Below, in pieces: positions 34,593 through 44,717 of a stretch of DNA of 64,000 nt. Under the pieces are notes generated by a model. The model was not told the origin of the DNA and searched no databases. It saw only the letters and a program-made list of their open reading frames with translations. Position 1 is the stretch's first letter; every line of letters starts with the position of its first letter. Source of the stretch: Leuconostoc citreum. GTDB taxonomy: Bacteria; Bacillota; Bacilli; Lactobacillales; Lactobacillaceae. The position numbers and the translations under genes were made by a program. The DNA lies in contig NZ_PUFH01000004.1 in assembly GCF_004354555.1 (NCBI RefSeq), positions 124,001 through 188,000 of the forward strand, read 5' to 3'.

Positions 34593-34619
34593 TTAGCACT
34601 CATTGTAAAAGAGTGCTAA
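34593..34619. promoter_or_regulatory. CIRCE element (HrcA operator)
   Basis: TTAGCACTC, nine bases, GAGTGCTAA: a perfect CIRCE. It lies just downstream of the promoter, where HrcA represses groESL. hrcA itself is not in the window. Confidence 0.97.
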
Positions 34620-34645
34620 AACTTAAAAATCGGAGGTATTGTCTC

Positions 34646-34930
34646 ATGTTGAAGCCATTAGGTGATCGCGTGATTATTGAAGTAACAGAAGCTGCAGAAC
34701 AAACAGTTGGTGGCATTGTTTTAGCTAATAATGCCAAGGATAAGCCAGTCACAGGTAAAGTTGTGGCTGTTGGTTCAGGCTATGTTCTAAACGATGGTTC
34801 AAAGCAAGACCTAACAGTTAAGTCTGGTGATCAGGTCTTGTTTGATAAGTATGCAGGGCAAGAAGTATCATTTGAAGGGGCAGATTATTTGGCACTTCAT
34901 GAAAAGGATATTGTTGCGATTGTTGAGTAA
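34646..34930 (+). CDS. groES: Co-chaperonin GroES
   Basis: A 94-residue co-chaperonin that caps GroEL. Start [13 protein letters not shown], mobile-loop region around [17 protein letters not shown], end [10 protein letters not shown]. The ATG at 34646 follows CGGAGGTATTGTCTC. Upstream in-frame codons overlap the CIRCE element and are not used. groEL follows 75 bases on. Confidence 0.97.
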   Translation: MLKPLGDRVIIEVTEAAEQTVGGIVLANNAKDKPVTGKVVAVGSGYVLNDGSKQDLTVKSGDQVLFDKYAGQEVSFEGADYLALHEKDIVAIVE

Positions 34931-34990
34931 CAACAAAAGAGACGTAGTCACTTTTTAAGTGAATTCAAAATATAACGATAAAAATTCTAA

Positions 34991-36625
<1,635 letters not shown>

Positions 36626-36640
36626 TGAAGTGATACAGTC

Positions 36641-36677
36641 AAACGATAACCTTTTTGATAGGGTTTATCGTTTTTTT
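36641..36677 (+). terminator. Intrinsic terminator after groEL
   Basis: AAACGATAACC pairs imperfectly with GGGTTTATCGTTT, followed by a run of T. Confidence 0.8.
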
Positions 36678-36761
36678 GTGAATTGATAAAGCTTCAGGGT
36701 TGCGGTATACTGTCATAGAAACTAATTAAGAGTTGCCAGCGAGCAATCATTGGAGGCGTAT

Positions 36762-37172
36762 ATGATTATTTACTTTTCACAGGGTGGGCATACGAAAAAG
36801 GTTGCAGAGGAGATAGCCAACAAAACAGGCGATCGCTTATATGCTATCGAACCAGTTGTACCCTATCCAAGTAGTACAATATTAGCAACGCCACGTATTA
36901 CTAAGGAAATTGCCACACAGAGCATACCAGAAGTCAAAAAAGCGCCGACAGATGTGTTATCAGATGATACGATATATCTCGGTTATCCAATGTATGGCAT
37001 GGACATGGCACACGCTATGCGCGGATTTTTGGCAGTAAATGATTTATCCGGAAAGACGATTAAGCCTTTCATAACGAGCGGAACAAGCACCGTTAGTATG
37101 AGTCTCAAAACGCTCCAACAATTAGCCCCAAATAGTGTTATCGATAACAGTTTTGATCCTAAACAGTTATAG
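36762..37172 (+). CDS. Flavodoxin-like protein
   Basis: A 136-residue FMN-binding-like protein. The phosphate-binding loop is FSQGGHTKKVAE at the N-terminus. The middle contains IYLGYPMYGMDMAHAMRGFL, and the late segment TSGTSTVSMSLKTLQQL fits the second flavin loop. It is of the short flavodoxin family common in lactobacilli (reductive roles, quinone or electron transfer); the partner is unknown. The ATG at 36762 follows TTGGAGGCGTAT. A terminator follows. Confidence 0.8.
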   Translation: MIIYFSQGGHTKKVAEEIANKTGDRLYAIEPVVPYPSSTILATPRITKEIATQSIPEVKKAPTDVLSDDTIYLGYPMYGMDMAHAMRGFLAVNDLSGKTIKPFITSGTSTVSMSLKTLQQLAPNSVIDNSFDPKQL

Positions 37173-37196
37173 AAGTGTTTTTTAATTAAGATGAGT

Positions 37197-37237
37197 AAAG
37201 CGCAGCTGTTTGTAATAAACATAAACTGCGCTTTTTA
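37197..37237 (+). terminator. Intrinsic terminator after the flavodoxin gene
   Basis: AAGCGCAG pairs with CTGCGCTT at the ends of a hairpin of about 32 bases, followed by TTT. Confidence 0.75.
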
Positions 37238-37283
37238 TTGTTGTTTGAATTGTTTTAAAAAGCGGTCGGGGGAGAGATAGATT

Positions 37284-37727
37284 GTGAATTTTTATAGTGT
37301 TAATTTTTTAAGTCAGAATGCTAACTTGAACGATACGATTGTCATTTATACTATGGTAGTTGTTTTTGGATTAATGGCGGTTGGTGCAGTTGCCTCATTA
37401 CGAAATCGTTATAATACTAAATATCGAGACTTAAGTATTATTGCATTATTGTTGTTTTTATTTTTAGCAGGTGCTAGATATACAGACTATGAACAAGCAA
37501 AGTCAAATGATACACAAGTAACGCAGATGCCTTCTTTTGCACAAAAAGTTGCTGAGACACAACATGTAAGTAAAAATGACCTCTATTTTAATCAAAAAAC
37601 GATCAATGATGGCATGATTGTTAAAATAAAGGACAAGTTTTTTCGGATGACAATTAGTCCTGACCAACAGTCTTATACATTAACGCGAACTTATATTACA
37701 GCAAAGGAGATTAACTATATCAAATGA
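37284..37727 (+). CDS. DUF3290 family membrane protein
   Basis: A 147-residue protein with two hydrophobic segments near the N-terminus (about 19-38 and 50-64) and a soluble C-terminal part. Family members occur almost only in lactic acid bacteria and are nearly always followed by a DUF421 gene, as here with a 4-base overlap. Function unknown. GTG start at 37284 with GGGGGAGAGATAGATT upstream. Confidence 0.8.
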   Translation: MNFYSVNFLSQNANLNDTIVIYTMVVVFGLMAVGAVASLRNRYNTKYRDLSIIALLLFLFLAGARYTDYEQAKSNDTQVTQMPSFAQKVAETQHVSKNDLYFNQKTINDGMIVKIKDKFFRMTISPDQQSYTLTRTYITAKEINYIK

Positions 37728-38368
37728 CAACCTATTTTCCGATTTTAATTAAATTAGCGATTGGTTTGTTAGCGTTAATTATCCAAATTAATATTATGGG
37801 TAAAGGTAATTTAGCGCCTACATCAGCACTAGATCAGGTTCAAAATTATGTATTAGGTGGCATTATTGGGGCAGTGATTTATTCCGATACCATTACTATT
37901 TTCCAATTTACGATTGTGCTTATTATTTGGACGATGCTCGTGATGTCGTTGAAATTTGCTAAGCAACATAACAACCTTGTTAAAAAGCTAATTGATGGGC
38001 AACCACGCGTCGTGATTGAACGTGGTCAAGTTCGTGTCGATAATGTGTTACGTGCCAGTATGACGGCTGATGAATTAATGTTTAAGCTACGGACACAAGG
38101 GATTTATAAAATTGCAGACGTCAAGCGGGCTATTTTGGAGCAGAATGGGCAATTAACTGTGATAGAATTTGGTGATGATAGCATTAAGTATCCCATTATT
38201 TACGATGGCCAAATTAATGTGGATGTATTAGAGATGGTTGATAAAACAGAAGACTGGCTCAATGATCAGGTTAAGGCACAAGGTTATCAGCACATTGGCG
38301 ATATCTTTATTGGTGAATTTATTGATGGTGAGGTGCGGTTAGTTGCTTATCATAAAACTCAAAGTTAG
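37724..38368 (+). CDS. DUF421 (YetF-like) membrane protein
   Basis: A 214-residue protein with about three hydrophobic segments (residues 6-24, 40-55, 60-78) and a cytosolic DUF421 domain containing LIDGQPRVVIERGQ, SMTADELMFKLRTQGI and VKRAILEQNGQLTV. YetF-like proteins have been linked to spore or membrane functions in Bacillus, but no role is established here. It forms a unit with the DUF3290 gene; the shared overlap implies equal expression and perhaps a complex. Confidence 0.82.
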   Translation: MTTYFPILIKLAIGLLALIIQINIMGKGNLAPTSALDQVQNYVLGGIIGAVIYSDTITIFQFTIVLIIWTMLVMSLKFAKQHNNLVKKLIDGQPRVVIERGQVRVDNVLRASMTADELMFKLRTQGIYKIADVKRAILEQNGQLTVIEFGDDSIKYPIIYDGQINVDVLEMVDKTEDWLNDQVKAQGYQHIGDIFIGEFIDGEVRLVAYHKTQS

Positions 38369-38413
38369 CTGACGATATTTTTCTGGTAAAATAAAAGACT
38401 AGAGGTTGAAAAA

Positions 38414-39301
38414 ATGACACCAAAACAGTTTTTAGACTTAGTTGAGATTCGTGTTGTGATTCCTAGTGTGGCCCCTTTAATGGTCGGATTAGCCTATAGT
38501 CAGTGGCAATATGGCCGTTTAAATTGGACCAACGCACTATTACTCATAATCGCGACAGTATGCGTTCATTTAGCAGTTAATACATTTAATCGCTATGAAG
38601 ACTCAAAACGACAAAAAGAAAATGAGTTTTTGCGTGAAGCAGCACAAGGTGAAGTGATTTCTAACAAGCAGGTACTGTACGTTGCTGCAGGGTTGGCATT
38701 GATTGCCGCCATTGCTGGTGTTGTAGTTGCTGTGCGTACTGATTATGTGACATGGATTATTGGTATCGTCAGCTTTTTAATTGGTTATTTGTACTCGGCA
38801 GGACCCAAACCAATTACTAATACGCCTTTTGGAGAAATTGTTTCAGGCATCACCATGGGTTATTTCATTTTTGTTGCCCAGGTATATGTCAATACACGTA
38901 TGGTACCGATGCCAAGTGTATTATGGCAATGGTTTATGGTCAGCTTGCCTTTGACAGTGTTTATTGCAGAAATTATGTTGGCCAATAATATCGCAGACCA
39001 TGCTGAAGATGAACGTAACAACAGACATACGATTGTTCATTATACTGGTATCGCTGCCGCAAAAAAGCTTTATCTATTTTGGGCAATATTAGCCGTGGTG
39101 GCGTTGTTGATTGTGACGTACGTTGGTTGGTTACCGGTGACAAGTTATGCAATTATTATTTTGTTACCTTTGATTATCAGTAATGCGCGTCATTTTACTG
39201 CCCGGCCAATCAAAAAAGAGACCTTCATATTGGCTATCAAAAACTTAATCATTGTTATGCTCGGTATGACAGTAGCGATTCTTGCTGGTATATTGATTTG
39301 A
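38414..39301 (+). CDS. UbiA-family prenyltransferase (MenA-like)
   Basis: A 295-residue membrane enzyme with about eight or nine helices. UbiA enzymes join a prenyl chain to an aromatic ring; in this group the usual product is demethylmenaquinone. The second aspartate-rich motif is NNIADHAEDE. The first motif is atypical, VNTFNRYEDSKRQ, with Asn and Arg where the family often has aspartates; the acidic YED pair is shifted. No other menaquinone gene is in the window. A MenA role is likely, but the substrate is inferred. Confidence 0.78.
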   Translation: MTPKQFLDLVEIRVVIPSVAPLMVGLAYSQWQYGRLNWTNALLLIIATVCVHLAVNTFNRYEDSKRQKENEFLREAAQGEVISNKQVLYVAAGLALIAAIAGVVVAVRTDYVTWIIGIVSFLIGYLYSAGPKPITNTPFGEIVSGITMGYFIFVAQVYVNTRMVPMPSVLWQWFMVSLPLTVFIAEIMLANNIADHAEDERNNRHTIVHYTGIAAAKKLYLFWAILAVVALLIVTYVGWLPVTSYAIIILLPLIISNARHFTARPIKKETFILAIKNLIIVMLGMTVAILAGILI

Positions 39302-39303
39302 AT

Positions 39304-39341
39304 TAAAAAAGTTAGACCGTTTATGGTCTAACTTTTTTTGT
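39304..39341. terminator. Bidirectional intrinsic terminator
   Basis: AAAAAAGTTAGACC pairs with GGTCTAACTTTTTT, loop GTTTAT. It separates the convergent UbiA and LacI-type genes. Confidence 0.9.
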
Positions 39342-40316
39342 AGTGAAACCTTGTTGAAAAGTAACAGGCAAAGTTGTAATTGTTGCTTGGGATACGGGAT
39401 GCTGTGACGCCATTTGTTCGTATAATTTTTCCACAGTTGTTTTGGCAATGGCTTCTACAGGCTGACGTATTGAGGATAAAAAAATTTTTTGGCGTTTATA
39501 AACATGCGCAGCATCAAAACCAATAATTTGGACAGTGTTGGGAACATCAATATGCTGTTGCATAAGCAGATGCCAAAAATCACTGGCATACTCATCGGCA
39601 TCTGAAAATATTCCATCGTAAGCAAAATCATGATTGTGAGTATGATTAATAATGAATGCTTCAAAGTCGTTAATGAAATCAGGTGAGTCAGAGGCCAGAA
39701 AGGTACTAACTGATAGGTTATTTTTAGTACAAAAATCTTTAAACCCTTTTTCTCGAATACTAGATATATTTTTAACAGGTGCTTTAGAAATAAAGAGCAG
39801 TTTCTTGGCACCGAGCGTCTGTAATTGTTTGGCTGCTAATTGACCGCCTGCATAGTTGTCAGATACAACGAGAGGAAATTGAGGCGAAACAGGTTTTTCG
39901 ATAGCCACGAGTGGAATATTAGGAGAGACAATATCAGCAATATCGGAATATGACATGGTAATAATGCCAGCTACTTTTTGCATATTAGCCATTTGAATGT
40001 AATCAATTTCATCTTCGGGATTACTATTAGAATTGCATAAAATCATTTTATAGCCAAATTGATTTAATGATAGCTGCATGTGGTAGCTCAATTCTGAAAA
40101 GAAAGGGGTGTTGACCGTTGGAATAATTAGCACAACGTAATTTGACTTGTTGGTTTTGAGCGCTCGTGCAGTAGCATTGGGCACGTAATTTAATTGCTCA
40201 ATAGCTGCTTCTATTTTCAATTGTGTTGCTGGTTTTGTACGACGACCATTGATGTAATTAGATATCGACCCTCTCGATACTCCAGCAACGCGCGCAACAT
40301 CATTCATATTAACCAC
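39321..40316 (-). CDS. LacI-family transcriptional regulator
   Basis: A 331-residue repressor with the N-terminal LacI helix-turn-helix (MNDVARVAGVSRGSISNYINGR, in part), a hinge ALKTNKSNYVV and a periplasmic-binding-like sugar domain. It is downstream of the glucosidase/GPH transporter operon on the same strand, separated by a terminator. A perfect palindromic operator of LacI type lies at the glucosidase promoter, so this is the probable regulator of that operon. The start is either GTG at 40316 or ATG at 40307; neither has a strong ribosome site. Confidence 0.88.
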   Translation of the reverse strand: MVNMNDVARVAGVSRGSISNYINGRRTKPATQLKIEAAIEQLNYVPNATARALKTNKSNYVVLIIPTVNTPFFSELSYHMQLSLNQFGYKMILCNSNSNPEDEIDYIQMANMQKVAGIITMSYSDIADIVSPNIPLVAIEKPVSPQFPLVVSDNYAGGQLAAKQLQTLGAKKLLFISKAPVKNISSIREKGFKDFCTKNNLSVSTFLASDSPDFINDFEAFIINHTHNHDFAYDGIFSDADEYASDFWHLLMQQHIDVPNTVQIIGFDAAHVYKRQKIFLSSIRQPVEAIAKTTVEKLYEQMASQHPVSQATITTLPVTFQQGFTTKKVRP

Positions 40317-40340
40317 TAGTCATACCTACTTTTATTTTCT

Positions 40341-40366
40341 AAAAAAACGTCTGATACAGACGTTTT
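40341..40366 (-). terminator. Intrinsic terminator of the glucosidase operon
   Basis: On the minus strand AAAACGTCTG pairs with CAGACGTTTT around TAT, followed by more T. It lies between the 81-residue protein gene and the regulator gene. Confidence 0.85.
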
Positions 40367-40372
40367 GACATG

Positions 40373-40618
40373 TTAAGGTTGAAACCTACCTGATAATATT
40401 TTATCAAATAATTCGGAAATTTGCTTTTGTTTCATCTGATCCATTTGACTAATTTCAAGGTGATTAAAATCTTTAATTAAATAATATGTTTCTAAGTAGA
40501 GTGTTAATTGTTGTTTGATGAACTGTGTATTCGTTGTTTTCGGCTCTTTTTGTGTATTGCGAATGATTGTCATCGCAAATTCAGTGGGATCGATTTGTAA
40601 TTTGTCTTCGGATAGCAT
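40373..40618 (-). CDS. Hypothetical 81-residue protein, last gene of the glucosidase operon
   Basis: I do not recognise this family. It is hydrophilic, with no membrane segment, no cysteine and no known motif. Predicted mostly helical from its Leu/Ile/Lys/Gln spacing (TQFIKQQLTLYLETYYLIKD, MDQMKQKQISELFDKIL). It lies 18 bases downstream of the GPH transporter gene and ahead of the terminator, so it is cotranscribed with the transporter and glucosidase. A possible accessory or regulatory role is inference only. Confidence 0.6.
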   Translation of the reverse strand: MLSEDKLQIDPTEFAMTIIRNTQKEPKTTNTQFIKQQLTLYLETYYLIKDFNHLEISQMDQMKQKQISELFDKILSGRFQP

Positions 40619-40636
40619 GTTTATTTCCTCATTTCA

Positions 40637-42046
40637 TTAGTTGCTGAAGGCTGCATCCTCGGCAGCTTCTTTTTGGTGTTTTGCATTAAGTTCTTGTCGC
40701 ATAATCCGTTCTTTGTTTGGCGTGAGTTGATAGAATAAAATAAGAATAAAGGATAATACGAGTGCAAGTAATGGGACCCAAACGTAGTTTGCTTCAATAC
40801 TAAAGAGCGAAGCAGCTGTTTGCGTTTTATTTGGGACGTAGTGACCGATTGAGAGTAGTAGGCCAGTAATGGCGCCACCTAAGCCCATGCCGAATTTTGC
40901 TGTAAAACTTGAAGCAGAAGTCACGATACCTTCGGCACGAACGTTATTTTTCCATTCACCATAATCAACGGCGTCAGCTAATAATACCGCGATTAAAGCA
41001 CCGACAAAGCCGTTACCAAAGTTACCGACAATTGTGCCTAAAATAACAGTTACTGTGCTTAAAGTCCAAGCGCCGAGGCCCAAAATAAGTTGACCGACAA
41101 TACTAATCAGTAGACCGCCCAGCAAGGTTCGTTTCTTGCCAATTTTTGTTACGACGTAAGGGGTTAAGAAGACAGAGACAAGACCAACGGCATTAAAGAA
41201 CAGTGCAAGAGAGACTAAACCAGGTTCCTGTAAGTTATATTTGAAGAAGTAAATAGTGACTTGACCTTTAGTTTGCATACCCAGCCAGTAGACAAAATTG
41301 AGACCAATCACAATTAACCATGGCCAGTTACGCTTAAGGGCTTTGAGAGATGTTTTAATCGGCAATGGTTTTTGAGACTGCCGTGTTTGGACACGCTCTC
41401 TTAAGTTAGCAAAAACAAATAAATAAATGACGAAGAATACCAAAGCAGCAAGGACAGCTAACCAAAAGAAGCCACGCCGTGGATTATTTGCGCCACCAAA
41501 CAGGCCAACTAATGGTAACGCTATAACAGAAATTAAAGTACCACCAAAATTTGAGAAGAGTGAGCGTATCGTAGATAAGACAACGCGCTCATCAGGGTCT
41601 GCAGTCATACTTGGCAGAATCGATGTCAAGGGGATGTTGACGGCCGAATATAACACATCAATACCAATATAGGTGACATAGGCCCAAACGATTTTCCAGG
41701 TCATGGGGAGATTGGGTGTGGTGAAACAGAGAATGGTAAAAATAGTAAACGGGGCATTAAACCATAAGAGAAATGGTCGACTACGACCCCATTTTGTATG
41801 TGTGTGGTCAATCATAATACCCCAGAAAGGACCATCTAAGGCATCAATAACACGAGCAACTAGCATTAAGGTACCGACAGCGGCAGCAGAAATACCAAAT
41901 ACATCCGTATAAAAATACATTAAATAAGTGCCAATAAGACTAAAAGTAAAGCTGCAGGCAAAGTCACTGGCACCATAACTGAGTCGTTCACGCCAAGGCA
42001 GTTTTCCTGTAATATAACTATCCTGTGCATTTATATGATTATCCAT
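40637..42046 (-). CDS. GPH-family sugar:cation symporter
   Basis: A 469-residue transporter of the glycoside-pentoside-hexuronide (MelB-like) family with 12 membrane segments. Motifs: RLSYGASDFACSF at the start, RVIDALDGPFWGIMIDHTHTKWGRSRPFLLW (in part) in the first half. There is no C-terminal EIIA domain, unlike LacS. Next to an alpha-1,6-type glucosidase, the likely cargo is isomaltose or a related oligosaccharide. It lies 18 bases after the glucosidase gene and is cotranscribed with it. Confidence 0.88.
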   Translation of the reverse strand: MDNHINAQDSYITGKLPWRERLSYGASDFACSFTFSLIGTYLMYFYTDVFGISAAAVGTLMLVARVIDALDGPFWGIMIDHTHTKWGRSRPFLLWFNAPFTIFTILCFTTPNLPMTWKIVWAYVTYIGIDVLYSAVNIPLTSILPSMTADPDERVVLSTIRSLFSNFGGTLISVIALPLVGLFGGANNPRRGFFWLAVLAALVFFVIYLFVFANLRERVQTRQSQKPLPIKTSLKALKRNWPWLIVIGLNFVYWLGMQTKGQVTIYFFKYNLQEPGLVSLALFFNAVGLVSVFLTPYVVTKIGKKRTLLGGLLISIVGQLILGLGAWTLSTVTVILGTIVGNFGNGFVGALIAVLLADAVDYGEWKNNVRAEGIVTSASSFTAKFGMGLGGAITGLLLSIGHYVPNKTQTAASLFSIEANYVWVPLLALVLSFILILFYQLTPNKERIMRQELNAKHQKEAAEDAAFSN

Positions 42047-42063
42047 GATACAAGACCTCCTTG

Positions 42064-43764
42064 TTAATCAGTTGCAGCAGTTGATTGATAAAGGTAGACT
42101 TTCGTTTCATAAGGGCGTAGTGTGCTGCCCTGATCATCGGTATAATTTTGAACAATTAATTTATGATCACTTGGTATGTCGTAATAGCGTGTGAGTTGAT
42201 TTGCAGTAAAATTAGCTATGACTAGCAGTGTTTGATCACTGTTTTGACGCGTATAAGCAAAGACTTCTGTATCTTTCTCATTGCCTGTTACTAAACTAAA
42301 AGTACCGTTTGTTACAACAGGCAAGGTATGGCGCCACTTGATGAGTTGCTTATAGAAATTGAAAACAGAGTTGCTGTCTGATAGTTGCTGTTGCGCATTT
42401 ACCTCGGTATGGTTATCGTTGACGGGCAACCAGGGTTTATTTTGACTAAAACCGGCATACTGGCTGTTATCCCATTGCATCGGTGTACGTGCATTATCGC
42501 GAGAAGTTGTCTGTAAGTAACGTAGCATAGTTTCAGGTGAGACAAGTGCTTCTTTATCAACGAATTCATGATAGGCATTGAGAGATTCCAAATCACGATA
42601 TTGTGATAAATCATGCCACGCGCTATTGGTCATTCCCAGTTCTTCACCTTGATAAATATAAGGCGTACCTTGCATGAAGTGTAGCATAGCACCAAGCATT
42701 TTAGCTGAATAGTCACGATATTGTGGATCATCGTCACCAAAACGTGAGACTGCGCGCGGTTGATCATGGTTGTTCCAATAGAGACTATTCCACGCTTTGC
42801 CGGCTAATTGTGTTTGCCACTTAACAAGATTTTCTCTCAAGTCAACTAATGAGACACGACGATCAGACCATTTTCCTAGTATAGGGTTCACATTACCATC
42901 TAAGCTGACATGTTCAAATTGAAATACCATATTTAACTCTGAACCATCGAGGTTAGCGTATTTGTCAGCTTGTTCCGTTGTGACACCGGCAGTTTCGCCG
43001 ACGGTAATCCAATCATATTTTGATAAGACTTCTTGGTTCATTTCTTTGAGATACTGGTGTACATGGGGACCATTGGCGACAGCTTGGCCAGCATCTTCAT
43101 AAGGTTGGCCTTTACCTGCGTGATCATCTGTTAAATTTTTTGGTTTAGATATTAGTGAAATGACATCCATTCTAAAACCATCAATACCCTTTGCCGCCCA
43201 CCAATTCATCATACGAAAAATGGCCTTGCGAACTTCCGGGTTATCCCAGTTAAGATCAGGCTGCTCTTTAGCAAATAGGTGTAGATAATATTGTTGGGAC
43301 TGTTCATCGTAGGTCCAAGCAGGGCCAGAGAAAAACGATCCCCAGTTATTTGGTTCATGACCGTCAACTGGGTCGCGCCAAATGTAATAGTCGCGATAAG
43401 GATTGTCTGTTGATGAACTACTTTGTTTAAACCAATCATGATCGCTAGAAGTATGATTAACGACAAGATCCATCATAATCTTTAAACCACGTTGATGAGC
43501 TTCAGTAACTAATGCATCAAAATCAGACATTGTGCCTAAGTCAGGGTTGATACTTTGGTAGTCTGAGATATCGTAGCCACCATCAATATTAGCAGTTTTA
43601 TAGACCGGATTAAGCCAAATCACATCTGCACCTAACTGCTTAATATAGTCTAGTCGACTGATGATTCCACGCAAATCACCTAGGCCATCTTGATTACTAT
43701 CTTGAAAGCTTTTGGGATAAACTTGATAAATAACGGCTTGTTGCCACCACTTTGAATTGTTCAT
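42064..43764 (-). CDS. GH13_31 alpha-glucosidase, oligo-1,6-glucosidase/dextran glucosidase type
   Basis: A 566-residue cytoplasmic glycoside hydrolase of family 13, subfamily 31. Catalytic residues: nucleophile Asp200 in GFRMDVISL, acid Glu257 in WITVGETAGV, and the transition-state aspartate in NNHDQPRA. Region I is DLVVNHTSSDH. Valine directly after the nucleophile is the known mark of alpha-1,6 specificity (as in S. mutans dextran glucosidase), whereas alpha-1,4 enzymes have Ala or Thr there. The start at 43764 follows AAAGGAGATGTATCAC. It leads the operon with a sugar symporter, under LacI and CcpA-type control. Confidence 0.9.
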   Translation of the reverse strand: MNNSKWWQQAVIYQVYPKSFQDSNQDGLGDLRGIISRLDYIKQLGADVIWLNPVYKTANIDGGYDISDYQSINPDLGTMSDFDALVTEAHQRGLKIMMDLVVNHTSSDHDWFKQSSSSTDNPYRDYYIWRDPVDGHEPNNWGSFFSGPAWTYDEQSQQYYLHLFAKEQPDLNWDNPEVRKAIFRMMNWWAAKGIDGFRMDVISLISKPKNLTDDHAGKGQPYEDAGQAVANGPHVHQYLKEMNQEVLSKYDWITVGETAGVTTEQADKYANLDGSELNMVFQFEHVSLDGNVNPILGKWSDRRVSLVDLRENLVKWQTQLAGKAWNSLYWNNHDQPRAVSRFGDDDPQYRDYSAKMLGAMLHFMQGTPYIYQGEELGMTNSAWHDLSQYRDLESLNAYHEFVDKEALVSPETMLRYLQTTSRDNARTPMQWDNSQYAGFSQNKPWLPVNDNHTEVNAQQQLSDSNSVFNFYKQLIKWRHTLPVVTNGTFSLVTGNEKDTEVFAYTRQNSDQTLLVIANFTANQLTRYYDIPSDHKLIVQNYTDDQGSTLRPYETKVYLYQSTAATD

Positions 43765-43796
43765 GTGATACATCTCCTTTATTGTCATAACGACTA

Positions 43797-43814
43797 AAAT
43801 GGAACGTTCCATTT
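43797..43814. promoter_or_regulatory. LacI-type operator at the glucosidase promoter
   Basis: AAATGGAACGTTCCATTT is a perfect 18-bp palindrome with the central ACGT typical of LacI-family operators. It lies just downstream of the -10 box, 33 bases before the start codon. Confidence 0.8.
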
Positions 43815-43823
43815 ATCAACTAT

Positions 43824-43861
43824 AGTATATGCCTAAGTGTCATTTTATGCAAGCGCTTACA
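43824..43861 (-). promoter_or_regulatory. Glucosidase operon promoter with cre on the -35 box
   Basis: Minus strand: TTGCAT (43852-43847), 17 bases, TATACT (43829-43824). The cre TGTAAGCGCTTGCA (43861-43848) covers the -35 box, so CcpA would block RNA polymerase. Confidence 0.75.
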
Positions 43862-43873
43862 TTTTTATGTAAC

Positions 43874-43925
43874 AAAAAAAGAGTGACTAATTTGATACTT
43901 TTGGAAAGCACCATTGTTAGTGACT
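43874..43925 (-). terminator. Intrinsic terminator of the CBS-ACT protein gene
   Basis: On the minus strand GAGTCACTAA pairs with TTAGTGACTC, followed by T7. Confidence 0.8.
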
Positions 43926-43950
43926 CATGAATTGTTTGAACTATATCAGT

Positions 43951-44598
43951 TTATGCATTGAAACGTTGTAAATCTTCAATACTAGTTACTTGAAAACGCT
44001 TTTTCTCAAGATGCTTTACCAGTTTTTGTAGTTGTGGACTATCGACACTAATTGGCAGTGTGAACATAAGTGTTACTGTTTCACTAACGGCTTGTAGGCT
44101 TAGTACCGACTCAATGTTTGAATAACGTGCAATGATACCAGAAATGAGCTTGAGATCACCTTGTGTATTATGTGATGCAATCGATACAGCCACACCACCA
44201 GTGCGAACAGACCAACTTTGTGACAATAAGTCCATTAAAGCATCATGCGTGAAAATCCCAGTAAAATAATGATTTTCATCTAGAACAGCAATAAATGGTA
44301 AATCGCGAATAGCAAAAAATACCTCATAAAACTGACTAGTCGTATAAATGAACTTAGTCGAGTTACGCATGATAGCGGTAACTGGCAAATTCATATCACC
44401 TTGCTTTGCAATGTGTTCATAGACGTGTTGTTTGTAAACGTTTCCCCGAAAAAGCTTGCCAGATTCATCTAAAATTGGCATTGTCCGTGTGTGAGCCTCT
44501 TCAGGAGAATTAAATAATTCATTTACTTGTGCAATCGTTGTATTTTCAGTTACGGTTGTAATATCTGATTTTGGTGTGATAAATGACTTATGAATCAT
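43951..44598 (-). CDS. CBS-CBS-ACT domain protein
   Basis: A 215-residue cytosolic protein with two CBS repeats (about 1-135; ITTVTENTTIAQVNELF, then MRNSTKFIYTTSQF and FIAVLDENHYFTGIFTHDALM in part) and a C-terminal ACT-like domain (about 140-210, GVAVSIASHNTQGDL). This AcuB-like order is also seen in c-di-AMP-binding CBS proteins of Firmicutes. No enzyme domain is present, so it is a sensor by nature. Monocistronic, divergent from pth. The ligand is not readable from the sequence. Confidence 0.8.
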   Translation of the reverse strand: MIHKSFITPKSDITTVTENTTIAQVNELFNSPEEAHTRTMPILDESGKLFRGNVYKQHVYEHIAKQGDMNLPVTAIMRNSTKFIYTTSQFYEVFFAIRDLPFIAVLDENHYFTGIFTHDALMDLLSQSWSVRTGGVAVSIASHNTQGDLKLISGIIARYSNIESVLSLQAVSETVTLMFTLPISVDSPQLQKLVKHLEKKRFQVTSIEDLQRFNA

Positions 44599-44717
44599 AT
44601 CTATGTCCTAAAATTAATTTTTTTATCATGAAATAGCCATATATCATGATAACACAGAATTCTGTTATACTGGTATATAAGATTAAGAAATTTATTAAGG
44701 ACACACGTATAATCAAT

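Noticed and set aside
44653-44664. ACAGAATTCTGT palindrome between the CBS-ACT gene and pth
   Set aside because: Only 12 bp, AT-rich surroundings, no clear relation to a promoter; likely by chance.
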